NCBI GenBank assembly: GCA_019119045.1
Contig: DWXS01000079.1
Coordinates: forward strand, 1 to 46,297
Direction: 5' to 3'
Length of the DNA: 46,297 nt
Source: Candidatus Mailhella merdavium
Lineage (GTDB): Bacteria > Desulfobacterota > Desulfovibrionia > Desulfovibrionales > Desulfovibrionaceae
The translations under genes and the position numbers were made by a program. This document shows, in pieces, positions 8,484-17,565 of the stretch. The first letter of the stretch is position 1; each line of letters starts with the position of its first letter. Below the pieces are notes generated by a model, which was given only the letters and a program-made list of their open reading frames with translations, searched no databases and was not told the origin of the DNA.

Positions 8484-9743
8484 ATGAATGCCACAATGAA
8501 AATTCTGCTTCGTTCTGTCCTGATCAGTATCTGGTTCGTGGTGCTGACCTTTCCTGTTCTCTGCGTCAAGGTGGCCGCACGTCAGAACACGGTGACCGTT
8601 CTCTGGGAACGCGCCGTCGGCATGTTTGTCGTGATGATCGTCTGTTCGCTGCTCTGGCTGTGGTATTTCCACCGCAAGGAGCAGGGAGCTGACGCCGGAA
8701 CTTCTGCCGTGAGAAGGGCCTTTGCCGGTCTGTCCGAAACCTGGCGGGGGATGACCTCCCGTCGTTCCGTATCGGTATCCGGACTGGGGCTGCTGCTTGC
8801 GGTCGGGCTGCTGCTGCCCCTGGTCGGTTCCATGTATCAGACCACCATTTTCGCCAACGCCTTTCTTTATGTCATGCTGGCTCTGGGGCTGAACATCGCC
8901 GTCGGCATCGCCGGCCAGCTGGTGCTGGGATACGCGGCCTTCTATGCCATCGGGGCCTATACCTACGGTCTGCTGAACCAGTATTTCGGCCTGGGGTTCT
9001 GGGTCTGTCTGCCTCTGGGAGGCCTGCTTGCCGCCCTTGCCGGGCTGCTGCTCGGATTTCCCGTCCTGCGTCTGCAAGGCGACTATCTGGCCATTGTCAC
9101 GCTCGGTTTCGGGGAAATTGTCCGCCTGCTGCTCACCAACCTTCGGGACTTCACCGGCGGTTCCGAAGGCGTGGCCGGTATTCCCCGGCCTGCCTTCTTC
9201 ATGGAGCTGTCGCCGGAACAGTCCATGAACTATATGTATTACCTCACGCTGGCAGCCATGATTGTCACCATCGTGGTGGTGGCCCGGCTCAAAAATTCAC
9301 GAGTGGGGCTGGCTCTTCAGGCTCTGCGGGATGATGAAATCGCCAGCGAGGCCATGGGTATCGATCTGCGGGCGGTCAAACTTCAGGCCTTTGCCCTCGG
9401 TTCCTGCTGGGCAGGCTTTGCCGGCGTGCTGCTGGCCGCGCGCATCAACTTCATCAGCCCGAGCAGTTTCACCTTCATGGATTCGGCCATGGTGCTGTCC
9501 ATGGTGGTTCTCGGAGGCATGGGGTCGATCAGCGGGGTTGTTGTGGCCGCTCTGGTGCTGACGCTGGCTCCGGAATATCTGCGGGCCTTTTCCGAATACC
9601 GTATGCTGCTTTTCGGCGCGCTCATGGTGCTGATGATGATCTTCCGCCCGCAGGGCCTCATCCCCAGCCGCAAGCGTGAATATGCTCCGGCGGGAGCGGA
9701 TGCTTCCGAATCTGCTCATGCCGTTGAAGGAGGCCGCGCATGA
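8484..9743 (+). CDS. livM: branched-chain amino-acid ABC transporter permease LivM
   Basis: Second permease subunit, 419 residues. An N-terminal extension of about 90 residues with two hydrophobic segments, as in E. coli LivM, precedes the core ([18 protein letters not shown], then the [13 protein letters not shown] loop, and [11 protein letters not shown]). It forms the translocation pore with LivH. Its stop overlaps the livG start by four bases (ATGA), indicating translational coupling. The C-terminal tail ([18 protein letters not shown]) is hydrophilic and likely cytoplasmic. Confidence 0.95.
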   Translation: MNATMKILLRSVLISIWFVVLTFPVLCVKVAARQNTVTVLWERAVGMFVVMIVCSLLWLWYFHRKEQGADAGTSAVRRAFAGLSETWRGMTSRRSVSVSGLGLLLAVGLLLPLVGSMYQTTIFANAFLYVMLALGLNIAVGIAGQLVLGYAAFYAIGAYTYGLLNQYFGLGFWVCLPLGGLLAALAGLLLGFPVLRLQGDYLAIVTLGFGEIVRLLLTNLRDFTGGSEGVAGIPRPAFFMELSPEQSMNYMYYLTLAAMIVTIVVVARLKNSRVGLALQALRDDEIASEAMGIDLRAVKLQAFALGSCWAGFAGVLLAARINFISPSSFTFMDSAMVLSMVVLGGMGSISGVVVAALVLTLAPEYLRAFSEYRMLLFGALMVLMMIFRPQGLIPSRKREYAPAGADASESAHAVEGGRA

Positions 9744-10546
9744 ATCCTTCCGCACAGCATCCTGTTCTCCGGGTCAGCTCCCTGTCCCGCAATTTCGGAG
9801 GCCTGCGCGCTCTGAACGACGTGGATCTCGATATCCGTGCCGGGGAAATTGTAGCCCTTATCGGGCCTAACGGCGCGGGTAAAACTACCTTCTTCAACTG
9901 TGTGACCGGCATTTACGTCCCTACGGAAGGCGAGGTCTATGCCTGTCGCCCCGGTATGGAAAAGCCTGTCCGCCTCAACGGGATGAAGCCCTTCCGCATC
10001 ACGGAGCTGGGCCTTGCCCGTACTTTCCAGAACATACGCCTTTTTTCCAGCATGACCGTGCTGGAAAACGTGATGATCGGACGCCATTGTCGGACGCATT
10101 CAGGAATTTTGGGCGCGATCCTGCGGGATGCACGAACCCGTGCGGAGGAGCAGGACAGCGCGGATCGCGCTTACGAACTGCTGAAGGAACTCAAGCTGGC
10201 CGAACACTGGAAGGAGGATGCCCGCAATCTTCCCTACGGCGCGCAGCGTCGGCTTGAGATTGCCCGCGCTCTGGCTACGGAGCCTTTTTTGCTGCTGCTG
10301 GACGAACCCGCCGCGGGAATGAATCCGCAGGAAACTCTGGAGCTGAAGGAACTGGTTCTGGAACTCAGGGAAAAGTTCAGCCTTTCCGTGTTGCTCATCG
10401 AACACGACATGGGCATGGTGATGTCGCTCTCCGATCGGATTTTCGTCATGGAGTACGGGGCCCGGATCGCGGCCGGAACGCCGGAGGAGATCCGCCACAA
10501 CCCTGAAGTCATCCGCGCCTATCTTGGGGAGTCCGACAATGCTTGA
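9740..10546 (+). CDS. livG: branched-chain amino-acid ABC transporter ATPase LivG
   Basis: Cytoplasmic ATP-binding subunit, 268 residues. Walker A is GPNGAGKTT (residues 42-50), the signature region reads [15 protein letters not shown] (a degenerate LSGGQ, normal for LivG), and Walker B is [13 protein letters not shown]. The H-loop follows in LIEHDMGMV. It works as a heterodimer with LivF to power import. It overlaps livM by four bases at its start and livF by eight bases at its end. Confidence 0.96.
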   Translation: MNPSAQHPVLRVSSLSRNFGGLRALNDVDLDIRAGEIVALIGPNGAGKTTFFNCVTGIYVPTEGEVYACRPGMEKPVRLNGMKPFRITELGLARTFQNIRLFSSMTVLENVMIGRHCRTHSGILGAILRDARTRAEEQDSADRAYELLKELKLAEHWKEDARNLPYGAQRRLEIARALATEPFLLLLDEPAAGMNPQETLELKELVLELREKFSLSVLLIEHDMGMVMSLSDRIFVMEYGARIAAGTPEEIRHNPEVIRAYLGESDNA

Positions 10547-11243
10547 GCTTCGCGACGTATGCACCTTTTACGGCAATATTCCCGCGCTGCACGGCATCAG
10601 CCTCAAGGTGAACGAGGGAGAAATCGTCACGCTGATCGGGGCCAACGGGGCGGGCAAGACCACAACCCTGATGACCATATGCGGCGCCATTCATGCCAGA
10701 AGCGGAGAGATTCTTTACGACGGCAAGGCCATACAGCGTATGCGGCCGAATCAGATCGTTCGTCTGGGTATCAGTCAGGTTCCGGAAGGAAGACTTATCT
10801 TTCCGGAGCTGACCGTGCAGGAAAATCTGGATCTCGGTGCCTTTCTGCGCAACGACAAGGAAAATATCCGGCGGGATATGGATTATATTTTTTCCCTATT
10901 TCCCATTCTCGCCCAGCGTCGTCGTCAGGCAGGGGGAACGCTCTCCGGGGGAGAGCAGCAGATGCTGGCTATTTCCCGTGCGATCATGGGACGCCCCAGA
11001 CTGCTTCTGCTGGACGAACCCTCTCTCGGGCTGGCGCCCATCATCATTCAGCAGATTTTCAGCATCATTCAGAAAATCAATCATGACGGCACGACGGTGT
11101 TTCTTGTGGAACAGAACGCCAACCAGGCGCTCAAGATCGCGCATCGCGGCTACGTGATGGAGAACGGTCGGGTTGTCATGGAAAACAGCGCCGAAGCCCT
11201 GCTCAACGATCAGGCTGTGCGTCGGGCCTATCTCGGCATGTAG
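10539..11243 (+). CDS. livF: branched-chain amino-acid ABC transporter ATPase LivF
   Basis: Second ATP-binding subunit, 234 residues, the usual LivF length. Walker A GANGAGKTT (residues 34-42), signature LSGGEQQMLAISRA and Walker B LLLLDEPSLGLAP are intact. I chose the ATG at 10539, preceded by GGGGAG at good spacing, over a start 15 bases upstream that adds residues foreign to the family. It overlaps the end of livG. The next gene, a sigma-54 response regulator, begins six bases after its stop, so transcription very likely continues into it. Confidence 0.96.
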   Translation: MLELRDVCTFYGNIPALHGISLKVNEGEIVTLIGANGAGKTTTLMTICGAIHARSGEILYDGKAIQRMRPNQIVRLGISQVPEGRLIFPELTVQENLDLGAFLRNDKENIRRDMDYIFSLFPILAQRRRQAGGTLSGGEQQMLAISRAIMGRPRLLLLDEPSLGLAPIIIQQIFSIIQKINHDGTTVFLVEQNANQALKIAHRGYVMENGRVVMENSAEALLNDQAVRRAYLGM

Positions 11244-11249
11244 AATATC

Positions 11250-12692
11250 ATGGCGTCTTCCATTCTGATTATCGACGACGAAGAGGGCATACGCCTCTCT
11301 CTGCGCGGCATTCTTGAGGATGAGGGCTACGTCGTGGAAGAGGCTCCCTCCGCCGAGGAAGGTCTGCAAAAGGCGGAGGCGCATCCTCCGGACATGATAT
11401 TTCTCGATATCTGGCTGCCGGGCATGGATGGACTGGAAGCTCTGGATCTGCTCAAGCTGCGCTTCCCCGATGTGCCCGTGGTCATGATATCCGGGCACGG
11501 CAGTATCGAAACTGCGGTGGGCGCACTGCGCCGCGGAGCGCACGACTTCATCGAAAAGCCCCTGTCTCTGGAAAAAATCCTGCTGCTTGTCCAGCACACG
11601 CTGGAAATGGGCGAATTGCGCAGGGAGAACAGGGCATTGCGCGCCGCAATGGATCAGGGAGAGGACGAAATTGTCGGGCAGTCCCCTGCCATGACCGAAT
11701 TCCGGCAGGAGCTTATGCATGTGGCCCCGACGGATGCCTGGGTGCTGATCACGGGGGAAAACGGCACGGGCAAGGAACTTGCTGCGCGCGCCGTACACCG
11801 CAACAGCAAACGGGCGGATGCTCCTCTGGTTGCGGTGAACTGCGCGGCCATACCGGATGAACTGATAGAGAGCGAGTTGTTCGGGCACGAAAAAGGGGCC
11901 TTTACCGGAGCAGACAGCACCCGGGTCGGGAAATTCGAACTTGCGCATAAGGGCACGCTGTTTCTTGATGAAATCGGGGACATGAGCCTGCGGACACAGG
12001 CAAAGATTCTGCGCATTCTTCAGGAACAGAGTTTTGAGCGCGTCGGTGGAATGCAGACGCTCAAGGTCGATGTGCGCGTCATTGCCGCGACCAACAAAAA
12101 TCTTGAGGAAGCCATCGCCCGCGGGGAATTCCGGGCAGATCTCTATTATCGACTGAAGGTGTTTCCTCTGCGTCTTCCTCCTCTGCGCGAAAGAACGGAA
12201 GATATTCCCCTGCTGCTGGCGGCCTTTGCCGCACGCATGAACAGACGCGGTCTGACGCCTCCCGTGTTTTCGGCTATGGCAGTAGAGGCCCTGAAACGCT
12301 GGCCATGGCCGGGGAATGTGCGGGAGCTGGCTCATCTGGTGGAACGCTTGAGCATCCTGCATCCCGGAGCTATAATTGAACCGGCCGGACTTCCTGCGGA
12401 AATGAGAAGCGGGGTCGCTTCTGGAAAAGTTCCGTCGCCTGCTCCCTCTTCCCCGAAACTCTCTTCTTCCTCTCCCGAAGAGGAAAAAAAGGACGCCGGG
12501 CTGGAGCAGTTTCTTGATCCGGATATGGATTTCAAGAGTGCAAAGGCGGCGTTCGAGTCCTGGTATCTGGAGAGGAAGCTTGAGGAAGCGGGGGGCAACA
12601 TCACCCGTCTGGCTGAGCTTGTCGGGCTGGAACGCAGCTATGTTCATCGGAAGCTGAAGGCCGGAAGATGTGGGGAGCATAAGAGCCGCTGA
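11250..12692 (+). CDS. sigma-54-dependent response regulator, NtrX-like
   Basis: A two-component activator of 480 residues with three domains. The receiver domain (1-120) has D9, D10, phosphoacceptor D53 and the FIEKP lysine. The AAA+ domain (about 140-370) has Walker A GENGTGKE, the GAFTGA loop that contacts sigma-54, Walker B GTLFLDEIGD and the arginine-finger region. A short C-terminal helix-turn-helix (about 435-475, NITRLAELVGLERSYVHRKL) resembles NtrX. A Ser/Pro/Lys-rich linker lies between the last two. No histidine kinase is encoded nearby, so its partner is elsewhere. It starts six bases after livF and may regulate the liv genes or nitrogen use; that link is inferred from position only. 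Confidence 0.92.
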   Translation: MASSILIIDDEEGIRLSLRGILEDEGYVVEEAPSAEEGLQKAEAHPPDMIFLDIWLPGMDGLEALDLLKLRFPDVPVVMISGHGSIETAVGALRRGAHDFIEKPLSLEKILLLVQHTLEMGELRRENRALRAAMDQGEDEIVGQSPAMTEFRQELMHVAPTDAWVLITGENGTGKELAARAVHRNSKRADAPLVAVNCAAIPDELIESELFGHEKGAFTGADSTRVGKFELAHKGTLFLDEIGDMSLRTQAKILRILQEQSFERVGGMQTLKVDVRVIAATNKNLEEAIARGEFRADLYYRLKVFPLRLPPLRERTEDIPLLLAAFAARMNRRGLTPPVFSAMAVEALKRWPWPGNVRELAHLVERLSILHPGAIIEPAGLPAEMRSGVASGKVPSPAPSSPKLSSSSPEEEKKDAGLEQFLDPDMDFKSAKAAFESWYLERKLEEAGGNITRLAELVGLERSYVHRKLKAGRCGEHKSR

Positions 12693-12802
12693 GACGCTTT
12701 GACTGTGCGTTCGTCACGGCGTACTGAAGGGAAAGCGGGGAGCGTCGGACGGACTCCCGGAATGATTTGCCTGCGGGAGGGCGGGCGGAGGAAAGGCGCA
12801 CA

Positions 12803-14167
12803 ATGGCGATCAATGAGGCGGCCATACGGGCCAGGCAGAAACAGTACGAGGACACGATCATCGATTTCGTTAAGGATCAGAAAGGTCACTTTCTGGCCGT
12901 GACTGACGATCTGGCCTTTCTTTCCGTATTGCGGACGGTGTTGACCAAGGATCTTGCGTTGACTTCTCCCGACTTACTGAACTGGATTCCCGAGCCGGTA
13001 CAGCTGCTCAAGGAATTCCGCAAGGAGGAAGAAATCAGCCCGAATATCGTGGTCTTCATGGAGCGCACGATTCTCGGACAGGATCTCACCTTTCTTGTAC
13101 GTCAGCTGAAGGAAGCCTACCCCAAGATATATGTCGTGATGCTGGGGGTGGAAATCGAACAGGCGCGCATAATGTATCTGCACGAAGTGGGTGCGGACAA
13201 TTTCATAACCAAGCCCGTTTCCGCCAATACCATTATTGAAAAGCTGGCCAGCACGATTAAGCCCCAGAGCAAGCTGGGACAGGTACTCGATCTGGCAAAG
13301 GGGCTGCTGGAGCAGGGCAATGCCGAGAAGGCGCGCGACGTGGCGCGTCAGGTGCTGGAACTCAAGCCCGGCAGTGCGGCCGGATATATGGTGCTGGGCG
13401 ACGCCGAAAAGGCTCTGGGCAATACGCAGGCTGCGAAGGAAGCCTATATTTCCGCAAGCCAGAATGCCGATTTGTATCTGGAACCTCTGCACAAGCTGGC
13501 CAGTCTGGCGCGGGAGACGGGCGATGCGGACGGCTGTTACGAATATCTGGAAAAGCTGGACAAGCTTTCGCCGCTGAATTCTGAGCGCAAGCTCAATATG
13601 GGGGAACTGATGCTGGAAAAGGGCGATTTTGCCAAGGCGGAGGAAATGTTTTCCGCCGCTGTCGCCCAGGTAATCAGAGACGCCATGGTGAATATCGGGA
13701 GCGTGGCGGAGCGTATTGCCGCAGCATATGGAGAGAAGAATCCCGAACAGGCCGTCATGTTTCTTCGCAAGGCTCTGGAAGCCAAGGGCAAATATCTGAC
13801 CCGCGACGATGTCAGGCTGTTCAACAAGCTGGGTATTGCGCTGCGTCAGCAGGGCAAATGGCAAGAGGCCATAGAGGAATACAACAAGGCTCTGCGCGTT
13901 GCTCCCCGGGACGAAAATCTTTATTACAATATCGGTATGGCGTATGCGGAGGGACGACAGTTCCGCAACGCGCGTCTGAGCATGACGGAAGCTCTGAAGC
14001 TGAATCCGGATCTTATCCGTACTTCAGCAGGGATAGCGTTCAACATCGGTTTTGTCTTCCTGCAGGCGGATGCCAGAGAGCAGGCCCGCCGCTGTCTTGA
14101 AACTGCTCTGGAACTCAACCCCGGCATGGAACAGGCGCAGCGCGCCCTGCTCAAGCTGGGCCTTTGA
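12803..14167 (+). CDS. TPR protein with degenerate response-regulator receiver domain
   Basis: A cytoplasmic protein of 454 residues. The N-terminal part (about 28-150) follows the receiver fold: acidic pair D35-D36 and the ITKP lysine K137. However, the phosphoacceptor position holds Met86 (next to Glu87), and the usual Thr/Ser switch residue is Gly115, so classical phosphorylation is unlikely. The C-terminal 300 residues are tetratricopeptide repeats (for example ARDVARQVLELKPG, WQEAIEEYNKALRVAP). The ATG at 12803 has a GGAGGAAAGG site. It lies 110 bases after the NtrX-like gene, and its stop overlaps the next gene's possible TTG start. It is probably a scaffold or signalling adaptor; its target is unknown. 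Confidence 0.85.
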   Translation: MAINEAAIRARQKQYEDTIIDFVKDQKGHFLAVTDDLAFLSVLRTVLTKDLALTSPDLLNWIPEPVQLLKEFRKEEEISPNIVVFMERTILGQDLTFLVRQLKEAYPKIYVVMLGVEIEQARIMYLHEVGADNFITKPVSANTIIEKLASTIKPQSKLGQVLDLAKGLLEQGNAEKARDVARQVLELKPGSAAGYMVLGDAEKALGNTQAAKEAYISASQNADLYLEPLHKLASLARETGDADGCYEYLEKLDKLSPLNSERKLNMGELMLEKGDFAKAEEMFSAAVAQVIRDAMVNIGSVAERIAAAYGEKNPEQAVMFLRKALEAKGKYLTRDDVRLFNKLGIALRQQGKWQEAIEEYNKALRVAPRDENLYYNIGMAYAEGRQFRNARLSMTEALKLNPDLIRTSAGIAFNIGFVFLQADAREQARRCLETALELNPGMEQAQRALLKLGL

Positions 14168-14178
14168 CGGGGTGCCAT

Positions 14179-15354
14179 GTGGCCGACAATCACAAAACTG
14201 TTAAAACCATAGCGGAAATCAATGCGCGCATACGACAGGGCAAGGCCGTGGTTCTTACGGCGGAAGCCATGACCAAGGCCGTGCGCGACATGGGGCCTGA
14301 ACTTGCTGCCCGGGAAGTGGATGTCGTGACCACGGGCACCTTTTCTCCCATGTGTTCTTCCGGTCTGTTCTTCAATTTCGGCCAGCCGGAACCTCCAGTG
14401 ATCCGTGCTTCCCGCATCTGGCTCAACAATGTCCCCTGTGCCGGCGGACTTGCCGCGGTAGACGGCTTTATCGGCGCCACGGAACCGACGGAGGACGACC
14501 CTCTGAACAAGGTGCATCCCGGGCGTTTCAGATATGGGGGCGGGCATGTGATCGAGGATCTTGCCTCGGGCAGAACGGTGCATCTGCGGGCGGAAAGTTA
14601 TGGTACGGACTGTTATCCCCGTCGCTCTCTTGAAAAGGACGTGACGTTGGATGATCTGCCCTGGGCGCAGCTGGTCAATCCCCGTAACTGCTATCAGAAT
14701 TACAATGTGGCGGTGAACGGAGGTAAAAGGATTGCCTATACCTATATGGGGCCGCTCAAACCGGGGATGCGCAACGCCAACTATGCCACAGCCGGCTGCC
14801 TGTCTCCTCTGTTCAATGACCCGTATCTGCGTACCATAGGTCTGGGAACGCGCATTTTCCTGGGAGGCGGCGTTGGGTATGTGATAGGCGCGGGGAGCCA
14901 GCATGTGGAAGAGCCGCAGCGTGCGCCAAACGGCATTCCGTTGACCGCTGCCGGTACGCTCATGCTCAAGGGCAATCTCAAGGGGATGAATGGACGTTAT
15001 CTGCGCGGCCACTCCTTCCTCGGCTACGGATGCACTCTGGCTGTGGGCGTGGGGATTCCCATTCCCATTCTCGATGCGGAAATGGCGGCCTTCACCGGCG
15101 TTTCCGATGCGGATATTCTCATGCCGGTCAAGGATTACGGACTTGATTACCCCAACGGCGTGAGCAGGGTGATCAGGCATGTCAGCTATGAGGAACTGCG
15201 CTCCGGGGAGATAGAAATTGAAGGGCAGAAAGTGGAAACGTCTCCTCTGACTTCCTATTCCATGTCCCGCGAAGTGGCGGAAAAACTCAAAAGCTGGATC
15301 GAATCGGGAGAATTCCTGCTGAGCGAACCTGTGGAACCCATTCCTTCACGCTGA
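14179..15354 (+). CDS. COG1900/DUF39 homocysteine biosynthesis protein
   Basis: A cytoplasmic protein of 391 residues of the COG1900 (DUF39, MA1821-type) family. In methanogens and sulfate reducers this family is implicated in making homocysteine from aspartate semialdehyde with sulfide as the sulfur source, bypassing O-acylhomoserine. Family hallmarks visible here are TIAEINARIRQGKAVV at the N-terminus, TTGTFSPMCSSG, a Cys in NVPCAGG, and GCTLAVGVGIPIP near the C-terminus. No C-terminal CBS or ferredoxin domain is present, and the partner ferredoxin-like protein (MA1822 type) is not next to it. The start is uncertain: GTG at 14179 (GGGG upstream) is chosen, with TTG at 14164 overlapping the preceding stop as the alternative. 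A strong terminator follows. Confidence 0.9.
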   Translation: MADNHKTVKTIAEINARIRQGKAVVLTAEAMTKAVRDMGPELAAREVDVVTTGTFSPMCSSGLFFNFGQPEPPVIRASRIWLNNVPCAGGLAAVDGFIGATEPTEDDPLNKVHPGRFRYGGGHVIEDLASGRTVHLRAESYGTDCYPRRSLEKDVTLDDLPWAQLVNPRNCYQNYNVAVNGGKRIAYTYMGPLKPGMRNANYATAGCLSPLFNDPYLRTIGLGTRIFLGGGVGYVIGAGSQHVEEPQRAPNGIPLTAAGTLMLKGNLKGMNGRYLRGHSFLGYGCTLAVGVGIPIPILDAEMAAFTGVSDADILMPVKDYGLDYPNGVSRVIRHVSYEELRSGEIEIEGQKVETSPLTSYSMSREVAEKLKSWIESGEFLLSEPVEPIPSR

Positions 15355-15392
15355 ATTGTCCGGTGTTCCACCGGGCGGCATCTCTGAACTGG

Positions 15393-15427
15393 AAAGGCCG
15401 TTCGCAGCAGGCGGGCGGCCTTTTTTT
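15393..15427 (+). terminator. intrinsic terminator after the liv block
   Basis: AAAGGCCG (15393-15400) pairs with CGGCCTTT (15416-15423), and the T run continues to 15427. It is 38 bases past the stop of the COG1900 gene and marks the end of the long plus-strand unit that starts at liv. Confidence 0.85.
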
Positions 15428-15921
15428 GCATCCGACTCGGGCCGGGGAGACGGAACCTCGCGTCTTTTTTTCAAGCTTCTGACTCGCCGGAACCCAGAAG
15501 CATTTCCGCCAGACACGCCGGAAGATAATGCCGCTCATCTGTCGGAGTATTTTGTCCGGCCGGGGAGACAAGCAAACGCCTGTCGGGCTGTGTCGGCCCT
15601 TTCCCGTGCAGGCAGGCCTCGCGGCACGATACGGGAATTTTACGAGGCTGTGTTATCCATTAGAGCATGTTGTTTTGAATATGTCTGCAAGTCGGGACGC
15701 TGTGTTCCAGCTCGCAGCTCTGCCGGAGCTTGTTCTGCAGGCCATGCCTGTATACCCTGCGGGCCGCCCGTCGGGTGTCTATGCCGTAAGTACCTTGCGG
15801 CGACTCCGGTGTCGTGGAATAGCCTCGCCTTGCTTGACTCCGGGAGCATGTTCAAGACGAACATGCTTTGCTGCCCTGTCTATGTTGGAATGCGAAAGTT
15901 TTTCCGCAGTTTTTCCGCCGC
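15428..15921. other. 494-base gap, possible repeat element, no gene
   Basis: No frame here resembles a known protein; the open frames are Cys/Arg/Ala-rich shadows. A segment of about 200 bases is bounded by similar short dyads: AGCATGTT with a weak partner at 15664-15684, and a perfect 9-bp hairpin AGCATGTTC/GAACATGCT at 15845-15867. This could be an intergenic repeat or a miniature mobile element. Confidence 0.35.
15845..15867. repeat. 9-bp perfect inverted repeat
   Basis: AGCATGTTC (15845-15853) and GAACATGCT (15859-15867) form a short hairpin with a five-base loop, 55 bases beyond the LysR stop. No T-tract of useful length follows on either strand. It may be the boundary of a repeat, or a weak transcription stop. 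Confidence 0.5.
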
Positions 15922-16863
15922 TCAGCCGACAGAGAGGGGTGCCCGGTTTTTTTTCGCGGAGGATGCGGTGGAGTTCTCATTCATATCCGCAATTTCCTTT
16001 TGCAGAAATTCAAGAAATGTTGCTGCAGCCTTGGAAAAAATCTGGTGCTTTTTCCAGGCGATATCAAGCCCTACTTCCAGACGCGGTTCCAGAGGACGGA
16101 AACAGAGAGGACTGTTTTCGGATACGGAAATGATGCCGTCCAGACCAAGCGCGTATCCCATGCCCTCTTCCACCATGAGGGCGGCATTGAACAGCAGATT
16201 GTAGGTGGTGACGATATTCAGGTGTTCTACGCCCTCCCCCATCCAGCCGGAAATTTCGTTTTTGACCATGGGCTGATTGGAAAATATCAGCGGAAGATTC
16301 CGCAGATCGGACGGGGTAACGGCAGTCCGGGACGCAAGGGGGCTGTCTCTGCGCATCAGGACGCCCCAGATATCGCTTGTCGGGAGCTTGATGAAATCGT
16401 ATTTTGAAAGATCCACGGGTTCGATGAAGACGCCGAAGTCGACAAGGCCCTCATCCAGACGTTCCCGGACATCTTCTCCCTGTCCGCTGAAGAGGTGATA
16501 GGTAACATCTGGGTGGATTCTTTGCAGTTTGCGGGCCGCCCGGGCAAGAATCCGCATTGCTTCGGTTTCGCCGCAGCCTATATAGACGTCGCCGCTGATG
16601 TGTTCTTCCGGCTTACTGAACGCCGATTCGGTCTTTTCCACCAATGCGATGATTTCCTGTGCCCTTTTGCGCAGGAACAGGCCCTCTTCCGTGAGGGAAA
16701 TTTTCCGCTTGCCCCGCAGAAACAGCGTTTTTCCCAGTTCCTCCTCGAGTTCCATCATCTGCCGGGAGAGCGTGGGCTGGGTGACATGTACGGCCTGCGC
16801 CGCTCCGGAGATACTTTCTTCTCTGGCTACGGCAAGAAAATAGCGTAGAACCCTCAATTCCAT
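15922..16863 (-). CDS. LysR family transcriptional regulator
   Basis: A LysR-type regulator of 313 residues. The N-terminal winged helix-turn-helix is clear (MELRVLRYFLAVAREES, then SGAAQAVHVTQPTLSRQM). The effector-binding domain runs from about residue 90, with the family's GCGETEAM-like first strand. The ATG at 16863 has a GGAGGGAG site. It is transcribed away from the NepI-like exporter and esterase genes that start at 17566, with about 700 bases between, so it is the likely regulator of that pair. The inducer is unknown. The C-terminal tail is basic (KKNRAPLSVG). Confidence 0.93.
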   Translation of the reverse strand: MELRVLRYFLAVAREESISGAAQAVHVTQPTLSRQMMELEEELGKTLFLRGKRKISLTEEGLFLRKRAQEIIALVEKTESAFSKPEEHISGDVYIGCGETEAMRILARAARKLQRIHPDVTYHLFSGQGEDVRERLDEGLVDFGVFIEPVDLSKYDFIKLPTSDIWGVLMRRDSPLASRTAVTPSDLRNLPLIFSNQPMVKNEISGWMGEGVEHLNIVTTYNLLFNAALMVEEGMGYALGLDGIISVSENSPLCFRPLEPRLEVGLDIAWKKHQIFSKAAATFLEFLQKEIADMNENSTASSAKKNRAPLSVG

Positions 16864-17565
16864 GAACTCCCTCCACTTTGCCGGATACCGGTTTAATTTA
16901 TCATGCGTACAGGGTATGGTAAAGTATTCAATATAAGTATTTGCTATTGTTTATGGTCTCTCATAGAGAATGGGAACGTATTCAGAAGCGTGAATCTGTC
17001 TTCAGCCTAGAGAAAGAGTCTCTGTCATATATTCGTCGCATGGGGGGAGGGTATGAGCATGACGGAACGGCAGGTGTATCGCCGGCCTGTATGCCTCCTT
17101 TCTCTGCGGAATAAATTCGTTTTGCACGAATAAAAAAGGAAGAGCCCAGGGCGTATGCAGAGGTTTTCCGGCGTATGTCTGAAAAAACGCAGTGTTTTCC
17201 CTGTCGCGGGCGTGTATGTCTCGGCGGAACCGTCATTCCGGGCGTGCAGCCCAGATCTATGCCTGAAGCATACGGTTGCTTCCGGTCGCTGCGGCAGGAG
17301 CATTGCCGGGATACTGAAAGCGTTTGCCTCGAGTGCATTCTGTTGGGAGAGGGGGAGCCTGTGCCGCCGTCAGGCGCGGCAAAAAGTTCGGCTGAGTTGC
17401 GGTGGATTTTTGGGAAGCATCTCTTCTGCCGTCGGAATAGGGCGCAAGCGGGGGGATGCTCATCTTGTTTTGGGGCATGACGGGCAGTTTTGATCCGTCT
17501 GAATAAAAACATGGTGGGATAGATACGGCTTTCAGGGGGCCGGTCTCCTGTCCGGGATATCAGAT
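16864..17565. promoter_or_regulatory. 702-base divergent control region between LysR and MFS genes
   Basis: The first 120 bases are AT-rich and hold two direct repeats of AAGTATT (16922-16928 and 16935-16941), a plausible LysR-protein site. On the minus strand TTTACC and TAAATT with a 17-base spacer form a weak promoter for the LysR gene. The remaining 550 bases hold only short frames. One plus-strand frame (17175-17480) is unusually Cys-rich but matches nothing I know and has a poor ribosome site. The unusual length suggests a decayed gene. Confidence 0.35.

Noticed and set aside
15356-16204. 282- and 201-codon plus-strand frames
   Set aside because: They overlap the LysR gene antisense and contain random Cys/Arg/Ser-rich sequence.
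17095-17140. Hairpin ATTCGT/ACGAAT as a terminator
   Set aside because: The A-run lies on the wrong side for a T-tract on either strand, and the stem is only six bp.
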